From Methylobacterium sp. J-078 (lineage in GTDB: Bacteria; Pseudomonadota; Alphaproteobacteria; Rhizobiales; Beijerinckiaceae): a stretch of DNA of 64,000 nucleotides. Where the stretch lies: assembly GCF_022829285.1 (NCBI RefSeq), contig NZ_JAKSYI010000112.1, positions 62,001-126,000 of the forward strand. The letters run 5' to 3'. Position numbers and translations under genes: made by a program. The notes below the pieces were generated by a model, which worked only from the letters and a program-made list of their open reading frames with translations, searched no databases and was not told where the DNA came from. Shown here piece by piece: positions 8,126-16,868 of this stretch (positions within the stretch are counted from its first letter, which is position 1; every line of letters starts with the position of its first letter).

Positions 8126-10489
8126 TCAGGCCACCGAGGCCTTCCGGGTGTCGAGGCGGCGCACGAGCTCGCGGATCTCGGCCGCGGGACGGGCGGGACT
8201 GTAGAGGAAGCCCTGGGCCGTGCCGCACTGCTTGTGGCGCAGGACCGCCTCCTGCTGGCGCGTCTCGACGCCCTCCACCGTCACGTCCATCGCGAGGGCG
8301 CGGGCCATGGTGACGATCGCCTCGATCACCGCGATCTTCTCGGGGCGCGCCTGCAGGTCGCGCACGAAGGAGCGGTCGACCTTGACCTTGTCGAACGGAA
8401 AGTCCGTCAGGTAGCTCAAGCTCGAATACCCGGTGCCGAAATCGTCGAGGGCGATCCGCACGCCGAGGGCGCGCAGCCGCTTCAGGTTGGTGAGAACCTC
8501 GTTCTCGCGGTCGAGCAGTACGGATTCGGTGATCTCGATCTCCAGGCCTTCGGGAGCCAGGCCGGTTTCCGCCAGGATCGCCGCGACCTCGTCGTGGAAA
8601 TCGAGGCGGCGCACATGGATCGACGAGATGTTCACCGCGACGCGCAGGCCCGGCCAAGAGCGGGCATCGGTGCAGGCCCGGCGCAGGGCCCAGCGTCCGA
8701 TGTCGATGATGAAGCCGGTGGATTCCGCGATGGCGATGATCTCGGCCGGCGAGATCCAGCCTTCCCCGGGCTTGTTCCAGCGCAGAAGGGCTTCGAGGCC
8801 GACGACGCGCTCGCTCCTCAGGTCGACCAGGGGCTGGTAATGCAGGGCGATCTCGCCGGACCTCAGCGCCAGGCGCATGTCGGCGTCGAGCTGGCGCTGG
8901 CGGAACCCGCGATCCTCCAGGGAGACGTCGAAGCTGCACCAGCAGCCCTTTCCGGCGGCCTTGGCGCTGTAGAGCGCGAGATCGGCGCGGCCGAGCAAGG
9001 CCGCCGGATCCTGGGCGTCCCGCGGCGCGTGGGCGATGCCGATGCTGACGCCGACCTCGAGATGGGACACGCCGATCTGGTAGGGCCGGCGAATCTCGGC
9101 GATCACTTGGCGAGCCAGATGCTCGGCCGCCTCCGGACCCACGCCCGGATACAGGATGGCGAACTCGTCGCCGCCGAGGCGGAAGCTGCGCGCCCGCCCG
9201 TCCGTCAGGCGCATGAGGCGCTGGGCGACACGCGCCAGCAGGAGGTCCCCGGCTGCGTGTCCCCGGCTGTCGTTGACGGCCTTGAAGCCGTCGAGGTCGA
9301 GGCAGAGCAGGGCCGTCGGGGTCTGCGGGCCGTCGCCGCCCTGATAGACGCCCTGGATCGCATCCTGGAAGGCGGCCCGGTTCGGCAGGCTGGTGAGCGT
9401 GTCGTGCCCGGCCAGAAACGCGATCCGGGCCTGGGCCTCGCGGCTGACCGTGATGTCGGAGCCCACCCCCCGGTAGCCGAGGAAGCCGCCGTAGCGGTCG
9501 AAGGCCGGCTTACCGTTGAGGTTCCACCAGCGCGTCCCGTGCGCGCCGGACACGCGAACGGCCTGCTCGTGGAACGGCTCGCGCATCGCCATGGCGGTGC
9601 GCAGCGCCGCCGCGTGGTCCGGCTGGCCCGTGTCGACCAGGATGGAGAGCAGGGGTTCGCCCTGCAGGCTGCCCGGGTCCCGCGACAGGGTGGCGGCCAT
9701 GCGTGCCGGGACCTGGCGCAGGCGTCCGTCCGGGTCGGTCTCCCAGAGCCAATCGCTGGCGCCCTCCTCGAAGTCGTTGAGCAGCAGGCCTATGGTTTCG
9801 CCCTGGTGCTGCATCACCACGCGCTGCCAGATGCGCTGGTAGGAGAGCAGCGACATGCGCCGCACGCTGAACCAGATGAAGAGCGCGTAGATCACCAGCA
9901 GCACCGACACGTAGGCGCCGAAGGGCGCGTCGCAGCCGGCCAGGCCGATGAACCCGCCGACGACGATCGGAGCCGCGAGCAGGAAGGCCACCGAGAAGAA
10001 CGGCCCCACCACGTAGGCATCGGAGATGAGGCCCGCCGTCACCGCCACCGCCACCATGCGGTGGCCGCCGTCGGCGGGCGGGATCAGGATCGCCGGCATC
10101 GTGGCCCAGGTCAGGCCCAGGGCCAGGGCGAGCGCCTTGGAGATCCAGGAGCCGCGCCGGACGGCGGTCTCCGTCACCTCGCTGCGGAAGGTGTTCCGGT
10201 AGTACCAGGTCGTGCCGAGGGTCGCGGCGATGATGAGCGAGATCGCCGCCATCAGCCCCCCGAGATAGAGGTGCGAGGCGGTGTCCCAGAACATGTAGGC
10301 CAGGGCAAAGACCACGACGAGGTGCGTCACGGCCGAGTAGTTGGCCAGTTGCAGGGTCTCGTTGAGCAGTTCGGCCTGCGTCTCGAGGCGGTCGCGCTCC
10401 TCCGTCGAGAAGGCGGCCCCGTCCCGTTGGGGCATCGGGTCCGGCGCGTTCATCCGGCGCCAAGGCAGCGGAAATCGGGGGATGCGCAT
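8126..10489 (-). CDS. membrane GGDEF-EAL protein (c-di-GMP turnover)
   Basis: This 787-residue protein has several N-terminal membrane helices (about residues 55-200), a PAS-like sensor (about 225-355), a GGDEF domain with intact RLGGDEF near 435-442, and an EAL domain with intact EALLRW near 563-568 plus DDFGTGYSSL and VEGVET. Both catalytic signatures are kept, so it could make or degrade c-di-GMP. No RxxD inhibitory site stands at the usual five residues before GGDEF. Its ATG at 10489 is one base after the P450 stop (TGAGATG), which suggests coupling. ATG 10453 is the alternative start. Confidence 0.88.
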   Translation of the reverse strand: MRIPRFPLPWRRMNAPDPMPQRDGAAFSTEERDRLETQAELLNETLQLANYSAVTHLVVVFALAYMFWDTASHLYLGGLMAAISLIIAATLGTTWYYRNTFRSEVTETAVRRGSWISKALALALGLTWATMPAILIPPADGGHRMVAVAVTAGLISDAYVVGPFFSVAFLLAAPIVVGGFIGLAGCDAPFGAYVSVLLVIYALFIWFSVRRMSLLSYQRIWQRVVMQHQGETIGLLLNDFEEGASDWLWETDPDGRLRQVPARMAATLSRDPGSLQGEPLLSILVDTGQPDHAAALRTAMAMREPFHEQAVRVSGAHGTRWWNLNGKPAFDRYGGFLGYRGVGSDITVSREAQARIAFLAGHDTLTSLPNRAAFQDAIQGVYQGGDGPQTPTALLCLDLDGFKAVNDSRGHAAGDLLLARVAQRLMRLTDGRARSFRLGGDEFAILYPGVGPEAAEHLARQVIAEIRRPYQIGVSHLEVGVSIGIAHAPRDAQDPAALLGRADLALYSAKAAGKGCWCSFDVSLEDRGFRQRQLDADMRLALRSGEIALHYQPLVDLRSERVVGLEALLRWNKPGEGWISPAEIIAIAESTGFIIDIGRWALRRACTDARSWPGLRVAVNISSIHVRRLDFHDEVAAILAETGLAPEGLEIEITESVLLDRENEVLTNLKRLRALGVRIALDDFGTGYSSLSYLTDFPFDKVKVDRSFVRDLQARPEKIAVIEAIVTMARALAMDVTVEGVETRQQEAVLRHKQCGTAQGFLYSPARPAAEIRELVRRLDTRKASVA

Positions 10490-10490
10490 C

Positions 10491-11909
10491 TCACCCGGCC
10501 CGCAGGATCGGCACCATCGGCATTCCGCCATGGGGCCTCAGGGTGACGCGGAAACGGGCTTCGGGCATCGTCGGCCGCGCCGGGGACAGCCGGAACGCCG
10601 GAAGCAGGGTCGCCAGGATGACGAGGCATTCCTGGAGCGCGAGGCCCATGCCGATGCAGACGCGGGGGCCGGCGCCGAACGGCAGGTAGGCGTAGCGGTC
10701 CCGCACCGCGTGGAGGGACGGGGCGAAGCGGTCCGGATCGAACGCGTCCGGCCGGTCCCAGAGGAGGCGGTGCCGGTGCAGGGCGTAGATCGGCACGTGG
10801 ACCGACCGGCCCGCCGGAATCAGTGCGTCGCCGAGGCGGATGTCGCGGGTCGTCCGGCGCACGATCAGTGGCGCGGGCGGATAGAGGCGCATGCCCTCCA
10901 TCACCACCTGACGCGTGTAGACCAGGGCGTCGAGGCGGCCCGGATCGGCCGCGAAGTCGGTGCCGACGCGGGCGATCTCGTCGAGGATGCGGCGCTCCAC
11001 GGCCGGATGGTCGGCGAGCAGCCGGAACAGCCAGGTGAGCGCGAGGGCCACCGTCTCGTGGCCGGCCGCCACGAAGGTGAGGAGGTTGTCGACGAGGAGG
11101 GCCTCGGCCATCGGCGCCTCGGTGACGGGATCGCGGGCGTTCAGCAGGAGGCCGAGGAGGTCGCTGCCGCCCCCGCCCCGGGCCCGGCGCGCCGCGATCA
11201 GCGCAGCGGCCGCAGCACGCAGTTCGCGCGCCGCCGCCGCGCCCCGGCGGGAACCCGGATGGGGCAGCCAGGCGGGGGCGCCGAACATGACGTAGGCCAT
11301 CTTCCAGTTGGTCTGACCGAGGTAATCCTCCATGGCCGCGCCGAACCGCGTCTCGTCGAGGCCCCCCTCCCCCGAGGTCATCGTAGCCAGGATGATGTCG
11401 AGGGCGGTGCGCATCATCTCGGTGGACAGGTCGAACGCGCCCGCGCCGGTCGGGCGTGCCAGCCAGCGCGCCCGGGTCGCCTGCGCGGCCGCGGCCATGG
11501 CGGGAACGAAGTCGCGCACGCGCTCGGGGCGGAAGATCGGCGCGGCGGTCCGGCGCTGCGCCCGCCACGACCCGCCGTCGGCGGTGAGGAGCCCGCAGCC
11601 GAGGGCCGGGGCCAGGGCCCGGGTGACGAAGGCCTCGCGCTCCAGGGCGCCGGCCTCGTCGACCAGCAGTGTGCGGATCAGGACCGGGTCGACCACGAAG
11701 GCGGTGCGCTGCCCGAGCAACCGGGTCTCGACCAGGGTCCGGGTGTAGACCTCGTCGGGCCAGGCATCGACCATGCTGCGCAGCATGGTCCAGAGCACGC
11801 CTGGAGCCCGCCCCGCCTCGCTCAGCACGGTGCGCAGCGAGGCCGCGCCGTCGACGGTCACGGGAAGTTTGGAAACGGCCGTGGTCACGCGTGCCCTGCT
11901 GGATTCCAT
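10491..11909 (-). CDS. cytochrome P450
   Basis: The 472-residue haem monooxygenase has the I-helix motif AAGHET near residues 276-281, the K-helix ExxR as EGMR near 338-341, and the haem-binding loop FGAGPRVCIG near 407-416 with its cysteine ligand. The substrate is unknown. The bacterial fatty-acid or isoprenoid hydroxylase classes are possible, but I cannot choose. ATG 11909 has GGAGGG five bases upstream; a GTG four codons earlier is less likely. It appears to be the first gene of a minus-strand series P450, GGDEF-EAL, alkA, ada. No ferredoxin partner is adjacent. Confidence 0.9.
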   Translation of the reverse strand: MESSRARVTTAVSKLPVTVDGAASLRTVLSEAGRAPGVLWTMLRSMVDAWPDEVYTRTLVETRLLGQRTAFVVDPVLIRTLLVDEAGALEREAFVTRALAPALGCGLLTADGGSWRAQRRTAAPIFRPERVRDFVPAMAAAAQATRARWLARPTGAGAFDLSTEMMRTALDIILATMTSGEGGLDETRFGAAMEDYLGQTNWKMAYVMFGAPAWLPHPGSRRGAAAARELRAAAAALIAARRARGGGGSDLLGLLLNARDPVTEAPMAEALLVDNLLTFVAAGHETVALALTWLFRLLADHPAVERRILDEIARVGTDFAADPGRLDALVYTRQVVMEGMRLYPPAPLIVRRTTRDIRLGDALIPAGRSVHVPIYALHRHRLLWDRPDAFDPDRFAPSLHAVRDRYAYLPFGAGPRVCIGMGLALQECLVILATLLPAFRLSPARPTMPEARFRVTLRPHGGMPMVPILRAG

Positions 11910-12192
11910 CGATCCCTCCACAAGGTGCGTGAATGCTTTCGAAAATCTTACTGCCTTCGCCTACGTCACAGATCCTACGGATGACTTCATGAATCTGGAT
12001 CGGGCATACTGCCTGCAATGCGGGCTATTGCTTTGATGTGGCGTTTACCATCGGTCGCGCCGCGTGCCGGCGGCGCGCGGCCCGGAATGGCCCTCCCCCG
12101 CGCGCGGAACTTACCTTCGCGGTTCGCATTCCCAACCCCAGCTGGTCGGCACCCTCGCCGACCCAACCCGGGTTCGGGACGTGGAGATGGAC

Positions 12193-12450
12193 ATGATCGG
12201 CCGTATTGCTCTCGCGGCGTGCTTCGCCCTGCCGGCCCTCACCGCCGGAGCGGCACGCGCGAATGAGGACGAGCAGGCGGCCCTCTGCCGGGGCGACGTC
12301 ATGCGCCTGTGCCTGAGCGCGATCCCCGACCGAACCGCGATCGTCTCCTGCATGAAGGTCAACCGCGCAAGCCTCAGCGCCGGCTGCCGGAGCGTGTTCG
12401 ACGGGGGGACGCGCGGGAAGGACACGACGCGCTCGGCCAACCTGCGCTGA
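12193..12450 (+). CDS. secreted cysteine-rich-repeat small protein
   Basis: The 85-residue product has a signal peptide (hydrophobic core about residues 4-20, likely cleavage after ARA near 22). A mature part follows with four spaced cysteines in the pattern C-x7-C-x12-C-x11-C. The spacing and residues such as DVMRLC and IPDR fit the cysteine-rich-repeat proteins common in Rhizobiales, whose function is unknown. Two disulfides in the periplasm are likely. ATG 12193 is preferred because GGAG lies six bases before it; ATG 12187 is the other choice. A stem-loop follows the stop at 12463-12490. Confidence 0.65.
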   Translation: MIGRIALAACFALPALTAGAARANEDEQAALCRGDVMRLCLSAIPDRTAIVSCMKVNRASLSAGCRSVFDGGTRGKDTTRSANLR

Positions 12451-12462
12451 TCCGGGAACGCG

Positions 12463-12490
12463 CCGTCGGCGGGGTCTGAACCCGCGACGG
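12463..12490 (+). terminator. stem-loop after the cysteine-rich gene, possible terminator
   Basis: CCGTCG (12463-12468) plus CGGG (12470-12473) can pair with CCCG (12481-12484) plus CGACGG (12485-12490), with a one-base bulge and a 7-base loop. It begins 13 bases after the stop. No T-tract follows, so factor-independent termination is uncertain. Confidence 0.4.
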
Positions 12491-12633
12491 CCCAGCGGAG
12501 ACGCCGAGCCCGCGATGTCGGCGGGCCCCGGCCGTGCCCATGTCTCGGCGGCCTGCCGACGGCCGGCAGCCCGATACCGGTCTCACGATTTATGGCATGA
12601 AGCGTCGAAGCGGCGGGGTGACTTCGAGAGGAA

Positions 12634-12708
12634 TGGTGGGCGCGACAGGGATCGAACCTGTGACCCTTCGCGTGTGAAGCGAATGCTCTCCCGCTGAGCT
12701 ACGCACCC
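12634..12708 (-). tRNA. tRNA-Val (anticodon CAC)
   Basis: On the minus strand the 75-base gene folds as a full cloverleaf. The acceptor GGGTGCG pairs with CGCGCCC. There is a D-arm GTAGCTCAGCGGGAGAGC, an anticodon stem TTCGC/GCGAA with loop TTCACAC, and a T-arm around GGTTCGATCC. The discriminator is A and the CCA end is encoded. Anticodon CAC reads GUG, a frequent valine codon in GC-rich genomes. It stands alone between the cysteine-rich gene and the iron transporter. No partial duplicate suggesting an integration site is visible nearby. Confidence 0.96.
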
Positions 12709-12745
12709 GGACCGAGGACCTTCTAGGGCGACAGATGCGGCGGCG

Positions 12746-14443
12746 TCAAGCGTTGATCCGCATGATCCCGGGAGGTTCTCGGCGCGGGGTTCCGAGCCGG
12801 AGAAGGATCACCACCGGCACCAGCCCGACGGCGACGATGAGGAGGGCCGCCACGGTCCCGTCCTCGTAGGTGCCGCGCGCGGCCTCGCCGTAGAGGTGGG
12901 TCGCCAAGGTCTCGACGTTGAGGGGGCGCAGCAGCAGGGTCGCGGGGAGTTCCTTGACGCAGTCGACGAAGACGAGGAGCGCGCCGCTGAGCACGGCCGG
13001 CCAGGCCAGGGGAAGCTGGACCCGCCGCAGGGTGGCGCCGGGGCCGCGCCCGAGCATCCGCCCGGCATCGGGCAGGCTGCGGGGCACCCGGCCGAGACCG
13101 GCCTCGCAGGTGCCGATGCTGACGGCGAGGAAGCGCACGAGGTAGGCGGTGACGAGGGCGCCCCCGGTGCCGAGGCCGATCAGGGCCGGAGCGACGCCGA
13201 AGAGCTGCGTCGTGCCCGCCGAGAGGGCCGTGTCGGCGAGCGCCAGGGGCCCGAGGAGGCCGATGGCGAGGATCGCGCCGGGGAGCGCGTAGCCGAGGCT
13301 CGCCACCCGGATCAGCGTCTCACCCCAGCGGCGCGGGACGAGGTGCGGACCGGCCGCCACCACGAAACCGATGGCGGCGGCGATCACGGTCGCCGCACCG
13401 GCATAGAGCAGGGTATGGCCGATCTCGGAGAGGATCGTCTCCGGCAGGCCGCTGCGCAGCACTCGCCGCAGCGCGGATTGCACGAGGTAGCTCGCGGGAA
13501 TCGCGAAGCCGACGGCCACGGGGACGAGGCCGAGGGCCAGGGCGGCACCGGCACGCAGACCCGTCAGGCGTTGGCGGGCGAGGCGGCGCGGGCGCTGAGC
13601 GCTCCCCGAGAACCCGCGCCCGGCCCGAGCCCAGCGCTCCAGGGCCACCAGGGCGGCGACGGCCACCAGCATGACGAGGGCGATCTGGGCAGCACCCGCG
13701 AGGTCCGAGCGGTTGACCCAGGTGGCGTAGACCTGGACCGTCAGGGTGCGGACCCCGAGGAACTCCGCAGCGCCGATGTCGTTCAGGGCCTCCATCAGGG
13801 CGAGGCTCGCCCCCAGGGCGATGGCCGGGCGCGCCATCGGCAGGGCGACGCGCAGGAAGGTGGCCGAGGGCCGGCGCCCGAGCATCCGCGCCGCCTCGAT
13901 GAGGTTGGCGGCCTGCATCAGGAACAGCGCCCGGGTCGGCAGGTAGACGTAGGGGTAGAGCACGAAGCCGAGGAGCAGGATGCAGCCGGGCAGCGAGCGG
14001 ATCTCGGGCAGCACGAGATCGCGCGGCCGGGTCAGCCCCAGGAGGTCGCGCAGGGTCGTCTGCACCGGGCCGATCGGGTGCATCAGGTCGAGATACGCGA
14101 AGGCGACGATGTAGGTCGGCACCGCCATCGGCAGCAGCAGCCCGGCTTCCAGCAGGCGCCGGCCGGGAAAATCGTAGGCCGCCACGAGCCAGGCGGAGCC
14201 CGCCCCGAGCACCACCACCAGCACACCGACCCCCGCCAGCAGCAGGGCGGTGTCGCGCAGGGCCTGCGGCAGCACGTGGGCGACGAGATGCGGCCACAGC
14301 GCGTCGCCCGTCCCGTCCCCCGCCGCGACCATGAGCGCGACGACGGGGCTCAGCACCAGGGCACACAGCACCAGGGCGGCGGCGCTCCAGGCGAGGCCGC
14401 GGGGGCGGCCGATGGGCGAGAGGGCGGGGACGGCCCCGGTCAT
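12746..14443 (-). CDS. fbpB: Fe(III) ABC transporter, fused permease
   Basis: This 565-residue inner-membrane protein consists of two binding-protein-dependent permease units in tandem, each with about six helices. Each half ends in an EAA loop for contact with the ATPase: EAARMLGRRPS near residue 200 and PDAGRMLGRGPG near 465. The FbpB/SfuB family has this duplicated layout. ATG 14443 is used; the longer frame upstream overlaps the binding-protein gene. It lies 46 bases after the binding-protein gene on the same strand, with the ATPase further upstream. The substrate, Fe(III), is inferred from the binding protein. Confidence 0.88.
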   Translation of the reverse strand: MTGAVPALSPIGRPRGLAWSAAALVLCALVLSPVVALMVAAGDGTGDALWPHLVAHVLPQALRDTALLLAGVGVLVVVLGAGSAWLVAAYDFPGRRLLEAGLLLPMAVPTYIVAFAYLDLMHPIGPVQTTLRDLLGLTRPRDLVLPEIRSLPGCILLLGFVLYPYVYLPTRALFLMQAANLIEAARMLGRRPSATFLRVALPMARPAIALGASLALMEALNDIGAAEFLGVRTLTVQVYATWVNRSDLAGAAQIALVMLVAVAALVALERWARAGRGFSGSAQRPRRLARQRLTGLRAGAALALGLVPVAVGFAIPASYLVQSALRRVLRSGLPETILSEIGHTLLYAGAATVIAAAIGFVVAAGPHLVPRRWGETLIRVASLGYALPGAILAIGLLGPLALADTALSAGTTQLFGVAPALIGLGTGGALVTAYLVRFLAVSIGTCEAGLGRVPRSLPDAGRMLGRGPGATLRRVQLPLAWPAVLSGALLVFVDCVKELPATLLLRPLNVETLATHLYGEAARGTYEDGTVAALLIVAVGLVPVVILLRLGTPRREPPGIMRINA

Positions 14444-14489
14444 GGCTGGGCTCAAGGGCGTTTTCCGATGACCGGGGCGTGGGCAGCAC

Positions 14490-15512
14490 TCAGTTGTCGA
14501 ATCCCACCTTGTCGAGGAGGAGGCTCGCCGCCTTGCGGTTGCGGGCGATCTCCGCAAGCGGCACGGCATCGATGGTCAGGGGGCCCAGCGCCGTGAGCAG
14601 CGGGTCGATCGGCGCGCCGGCCTTCACCGGGTACTCGTAATCCGCCTTGGCGTAGAGCCCCTGGGCCTCGTCGGAGACGAGGTATTCGAGGAGCTTGACC
14701 GCCTCGTCGCGGTTGGGGGCGTTCTTGGCCACCACCGCGCCGGAGATGTTCACGTGGGTGCCGCCGCCCGCGAAGGTCGGCATCACCACCTTGATTCCCT
14801 CGCCCCACTTCTGCTGGTCGGGGCCGCCGCGGCCGGAGCGCATCAGGCCGACATAGTAGGAATTGCCGAGGCCGATCTCGCAGGTGTCGGCGAGGATGTC
14901 GCGGGCGACATCACGGTCGCCGCCGGCGGGCTTGCGGGCGAGGTTGGCCTTGAGGGCGCGCAGCCAGGCCTCGGTCTTCTCAGCCCCGTGCTTGACGAGG
15001 TGGTGGGCGATGAGCGCCGTGTTGTAGGGGTGCTGGCCCGAGCGCAGGCAGAGGCCGCCCTTCCATTTCGGGTCGGCCAGCCCCTCGTAGGTGATGGCCT
15101 TGAGGTCGGCGAGGTCCTTGTCGGCGTAGAGCACGCGGGCCCGCATGGAGAGGGCGAACCAGCGGCCCTCGGCATCGCGCAGGGTCGCGGGCACCGCAGC
15201 CTCCAGCACGCCGGAGTGCACCGGCTGGGCGAGGTCGCGGTCGACGAGCTCGATGAGGTTGCCGACGTCGACGGTCATCAGCACGTCGGCTTTCGCCCGG
15301 GCGCCCTCGGCCGCCACGCGCTCGGCGAGGCCCTTCTCGACGAACACCGTGTTGACGGTGACGCCGCTCTTGGCCGTGAAGGCGTCGAGCAGGGGTCGGA
15401 TGAGGCCGGGCTCGCGGGTGGTGTAGAGGTTGACCTCGGCTGCCGAGGCCGCCCCGATCAGGCTCGCCAATGCGAAGCCCGCGAACCCGATTGCCTTGAT
15501 CCCACCCGCCAT
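14490..15512 (-). CDS. fbpA: periplasmic Fe(III)-binding protein of ABC transporter
   Basis: The 340-residue product has a signal peptide (hydrophobic stretch about residues 5-20, cleavage after ASA near 24) followed by a periplasmic binding fold starting EVNLYTTREP, as in FbpA/FutA proteins. The adjacent tyrosines in GNSYYVGLMRSG are the expected iron ligands. ATG 15512 has GGAAGG upstream; a GTG three codons earlier is crowded by it. It precedes the permease by 46 bases. A 136-base A+T-rich gap and a stem-loop separate it from the ATPase gene, so it likely has its own, possibly iron-regulated, promoter. Confidence 0.9.
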   Translation of the reverse strand: MAGGIKAIGFAGFALASLIGAASAAEVNLYTTREPGLIRPLLDAFTAKSGVTVNTVFVEKGLAERVAAEGARAKADVLMTVDVGNLIELVDRDLAQPVHSGVLEAAVPATLRDAEGRWFALSMRARVLYADKDLADLKAITYEGLADPKWKGGLCLRSGQHPYNTALIAHHLVKHGAEKTEAWLRALKANLARKPAGGDRDVARDILADTCEIGLGNSYYVGLMRSGRGGPDQQKWGEGIKVVMPTFAGGGTHVNISGAVVAKNAPNRDEAVKLLEYLVSDEAQGLYAKADYEYPVKAGAPIDPLLTALGPLTIDAVPLAEIARNRKAASLLLDKVGFDN

Positions 15513-15586
15513 GGCCCACACCCTTCCGTCAGAACGTGGCGGGTGTTCAGAAGCATCGGCGAGAAAAACACAAGCCCGATGTTTTG

Positions 15587-15613
15587 GACTTAAAACAATT
15601 CAAAACTAAAGTC
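15587..15613. promoter_or_regulatory. A+T-rich imperfect palindrome upstream of the iron-binding protein gene
   Basis: In a very GC-rich setting, 15580-15613 is strikingly A+T-rich. GACTTA at its left and TAAAGTC at its right form an imperfect inverted repeat of 27 bases, with two copies of GTTTT on the minus strand inside. It is 75-101 bases upstream of the gene start and could be an operator for an iron regulator such as Irr or RirA. It does not match the published Irr box, so the regulator is a guess. Confidence 0.3.
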
Positions 15614-15631
15614 GTGCCCGCACCACGACTT
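15609..15631 (-). terminator. factor-independent terminator after the iron ABC ATPase gene
   Basis: AAGTCGTG (15609-15616) and CACGACTT (15624-15631) form an 8-bp perfect stem with a 7-base loop. Reading the minus strand, the stem is followed by TAGTTTTG. It lies 18 bases beyond the ATPase stop at 15649, so much transcription may end here before the binding-protein gene. Confidence 0.5.
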
Positions 15632-15648
15632 CATAGAGTATCTGTCTT

Positions 15649-16740
15649 TTAATCCGTCTCGCTTGCAAAAATAAAGCACCGCGTCCGGTCGAGGCTCAGT
15701 CCGACGGTCTCGCCCTCCCGGCGCGGATCGTCCGCGGGAACGGACAAGCGCAGGGGCGCGGGAAACCCCTCCGCCGCCAGGGTCAGGAGGGCGCTCGCTC
15801 CGAGGAAGCGGCGCGCGCGCACCACGGCCCGGAGGGGCGCGTCCGGCGCATCGAAGCGGATCGCCTCCGGGCGCAGGCAGAGGGTGAGCGCGGCGCCCTC
15901 GGCCCGTCCCGGAGCCGGGACGGGGCCGAACGGCGTCGCCACGGCGCCGTCGCGGCAGGTCGCTTCGATCTCGACGCACTCGCCGAAGAAGTGAGCGACG
16001 AAGGGCGTCGCGGGGCGGTGGTACAGGTCGGGCCCGGTGCCCACCTGCACGATGCGCCCCCGCCGCATCAGGGCGATGCGGTCGGCGAAGCCCAGGGCCT
16101 CCTCGGGATCGTGGGTGACGAGAAGCGTTGTGGCGCCGCTGGCGCGCAGGACCGCGAGGGTGTCGTCGCGGACCCGGTCGCGGGTGCGCCGGTCGAGGTT
16201 CGAGAACGGCTCGTCGAGGAGGAGGACGCGCGGCCCCGGGGCCAGGGCACGGGCCAGGGCCACGCGCTGGCTCTCGCCGCCCGAGAGGGTGCCGGGATAG
16301 CTCTTCGCCCGGTCGGCAAGGCCGACCTGCTCCAGGCGCGCATGCGCCAGGGCACGGGCCTCGGCGGCGGATTTGCCCTGAAGGCTTTTGCCATGGAGGC
16401 CGAAGCGGACGTTCTCCGCCACCGTGAGATGGGGGAACAGGGCGTAGTCCTGGAACATCAACCCGACGCCCCGCGCCTCGGGCGCGACACCCCGGCCGTC
16501 CTCGCTGACCAGGGTGCCGTCGAGATGGATCGTGCCGGTCTCGGGCTGCTCCAGCCCGGCGATGGCCCGCAGGAGCGTACTCTTGCCGCAACCGGAATCG
16601 CCGAGAAGGGCGAGGATCTCGCCGGGCCCGACCTGGAGCGAGACGTCGGCGAGTGCCCGCACCGCGCCGAAGCGCAGGCCGATGCCGCGCAAGGCGAGGC
16701 GCGGCGGATCGATCGCTGGGGGCTCGGCAGGATGGGTCAT
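15649..16740 (-). CDS. fbpC: Fe(III) ABC transporter ATP-binding protein
   Basis: This 363-residue cytoplasmic ATPase powers the iron importer. It shows Walker A GDSGCGKST (47-55), the Q-loop in LMFQDYALFP, the ABC signature LSGGESQRVALARAL, Walker B VLLLDEPFSNLD, the switch histidine in LLVTHDPEEAL, and a C-terminal TOBE-like regulatory region (about 245-360). This is the FbpC/PotA-type length and order. It is the first of the three minus-strand iron genes but is divided from the next by a stem-loop. A 128-base divergent gap separates it from priA. Confidence 0.9.
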   Translation of the reverse strand: MTHPAEPPAIDPPRLALRGIGLRFGAVRALADVSLQVGPGEILALLGDSGCGKSTLLRAIAGLEQPETGTIHLDGTLVSEDGRGVAPEARGVGLMFQDYALFPHLTVAENVRFGLHGKSLQGKSAAEARALAHARLEQVGLADRAKSYPGTLSGGESQRVALARALAPGPRVLLLDEPFSNLDRRTRDRVRDDTLAVLRASGATTLLVTHDPEEALGFADRIALMRRGRIVQVGTGPDLYHRPATPFVAHFFGECVEIEATCRDGAVATPFGPVPAPGRAEGAALTLCLRPEAIRFDAPDAPLRAVVRARRFLGASALLTLAAEGFPAPLRLSVPADDPRREGETVGLSLDRTRCFIFASETD

Positions 16741-16868
16741 CGGATCCAGGTCGAAGCGGGGTTGCGCTGCTTAGGAGCCAAGGCGGCCCGGAGGCAATCC
16801 GCCCGCGCCATCGCGTTGACGCCCGGTTGCACCTATATTCCGGTTATGTTCCGTCAAAGCCCCATCCG

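Noticed and set aside
8030..10546. An 838-codon plus-strand open frame opposite the GGDEF-EAL gene
   Set aside because: Its translation is rich in Arg, Gly, His and Asp in shadow fashion, with no domain motif. The minus-strand frame has complete GGDEF and EAL domains.
12634..12708. tRNA-Val as an integration site for a mobile element
   Set aside because: No integrase and no duplicated tRNA end are visible on either side; the neighbours are ordinary chromosomal genes.
12896..14596. Plus-strand frame opposite the iron permease
   Set aside because: Same shadow composition; the minus frame has permease EAA motifs and membrane helices.
15587..15613. A perfect Irr or RirA box before the iron-binding protein gene
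   Set aside because: The A+T-rich palindrome does not match the consensus closely enough, so only a generic candidate was listed.
16811..16850. Sigma-70 promoter for priA
   Set aside because: TTGACG is present at 16816 but no -10 element stands at 16-18 bases, so I did not call it.
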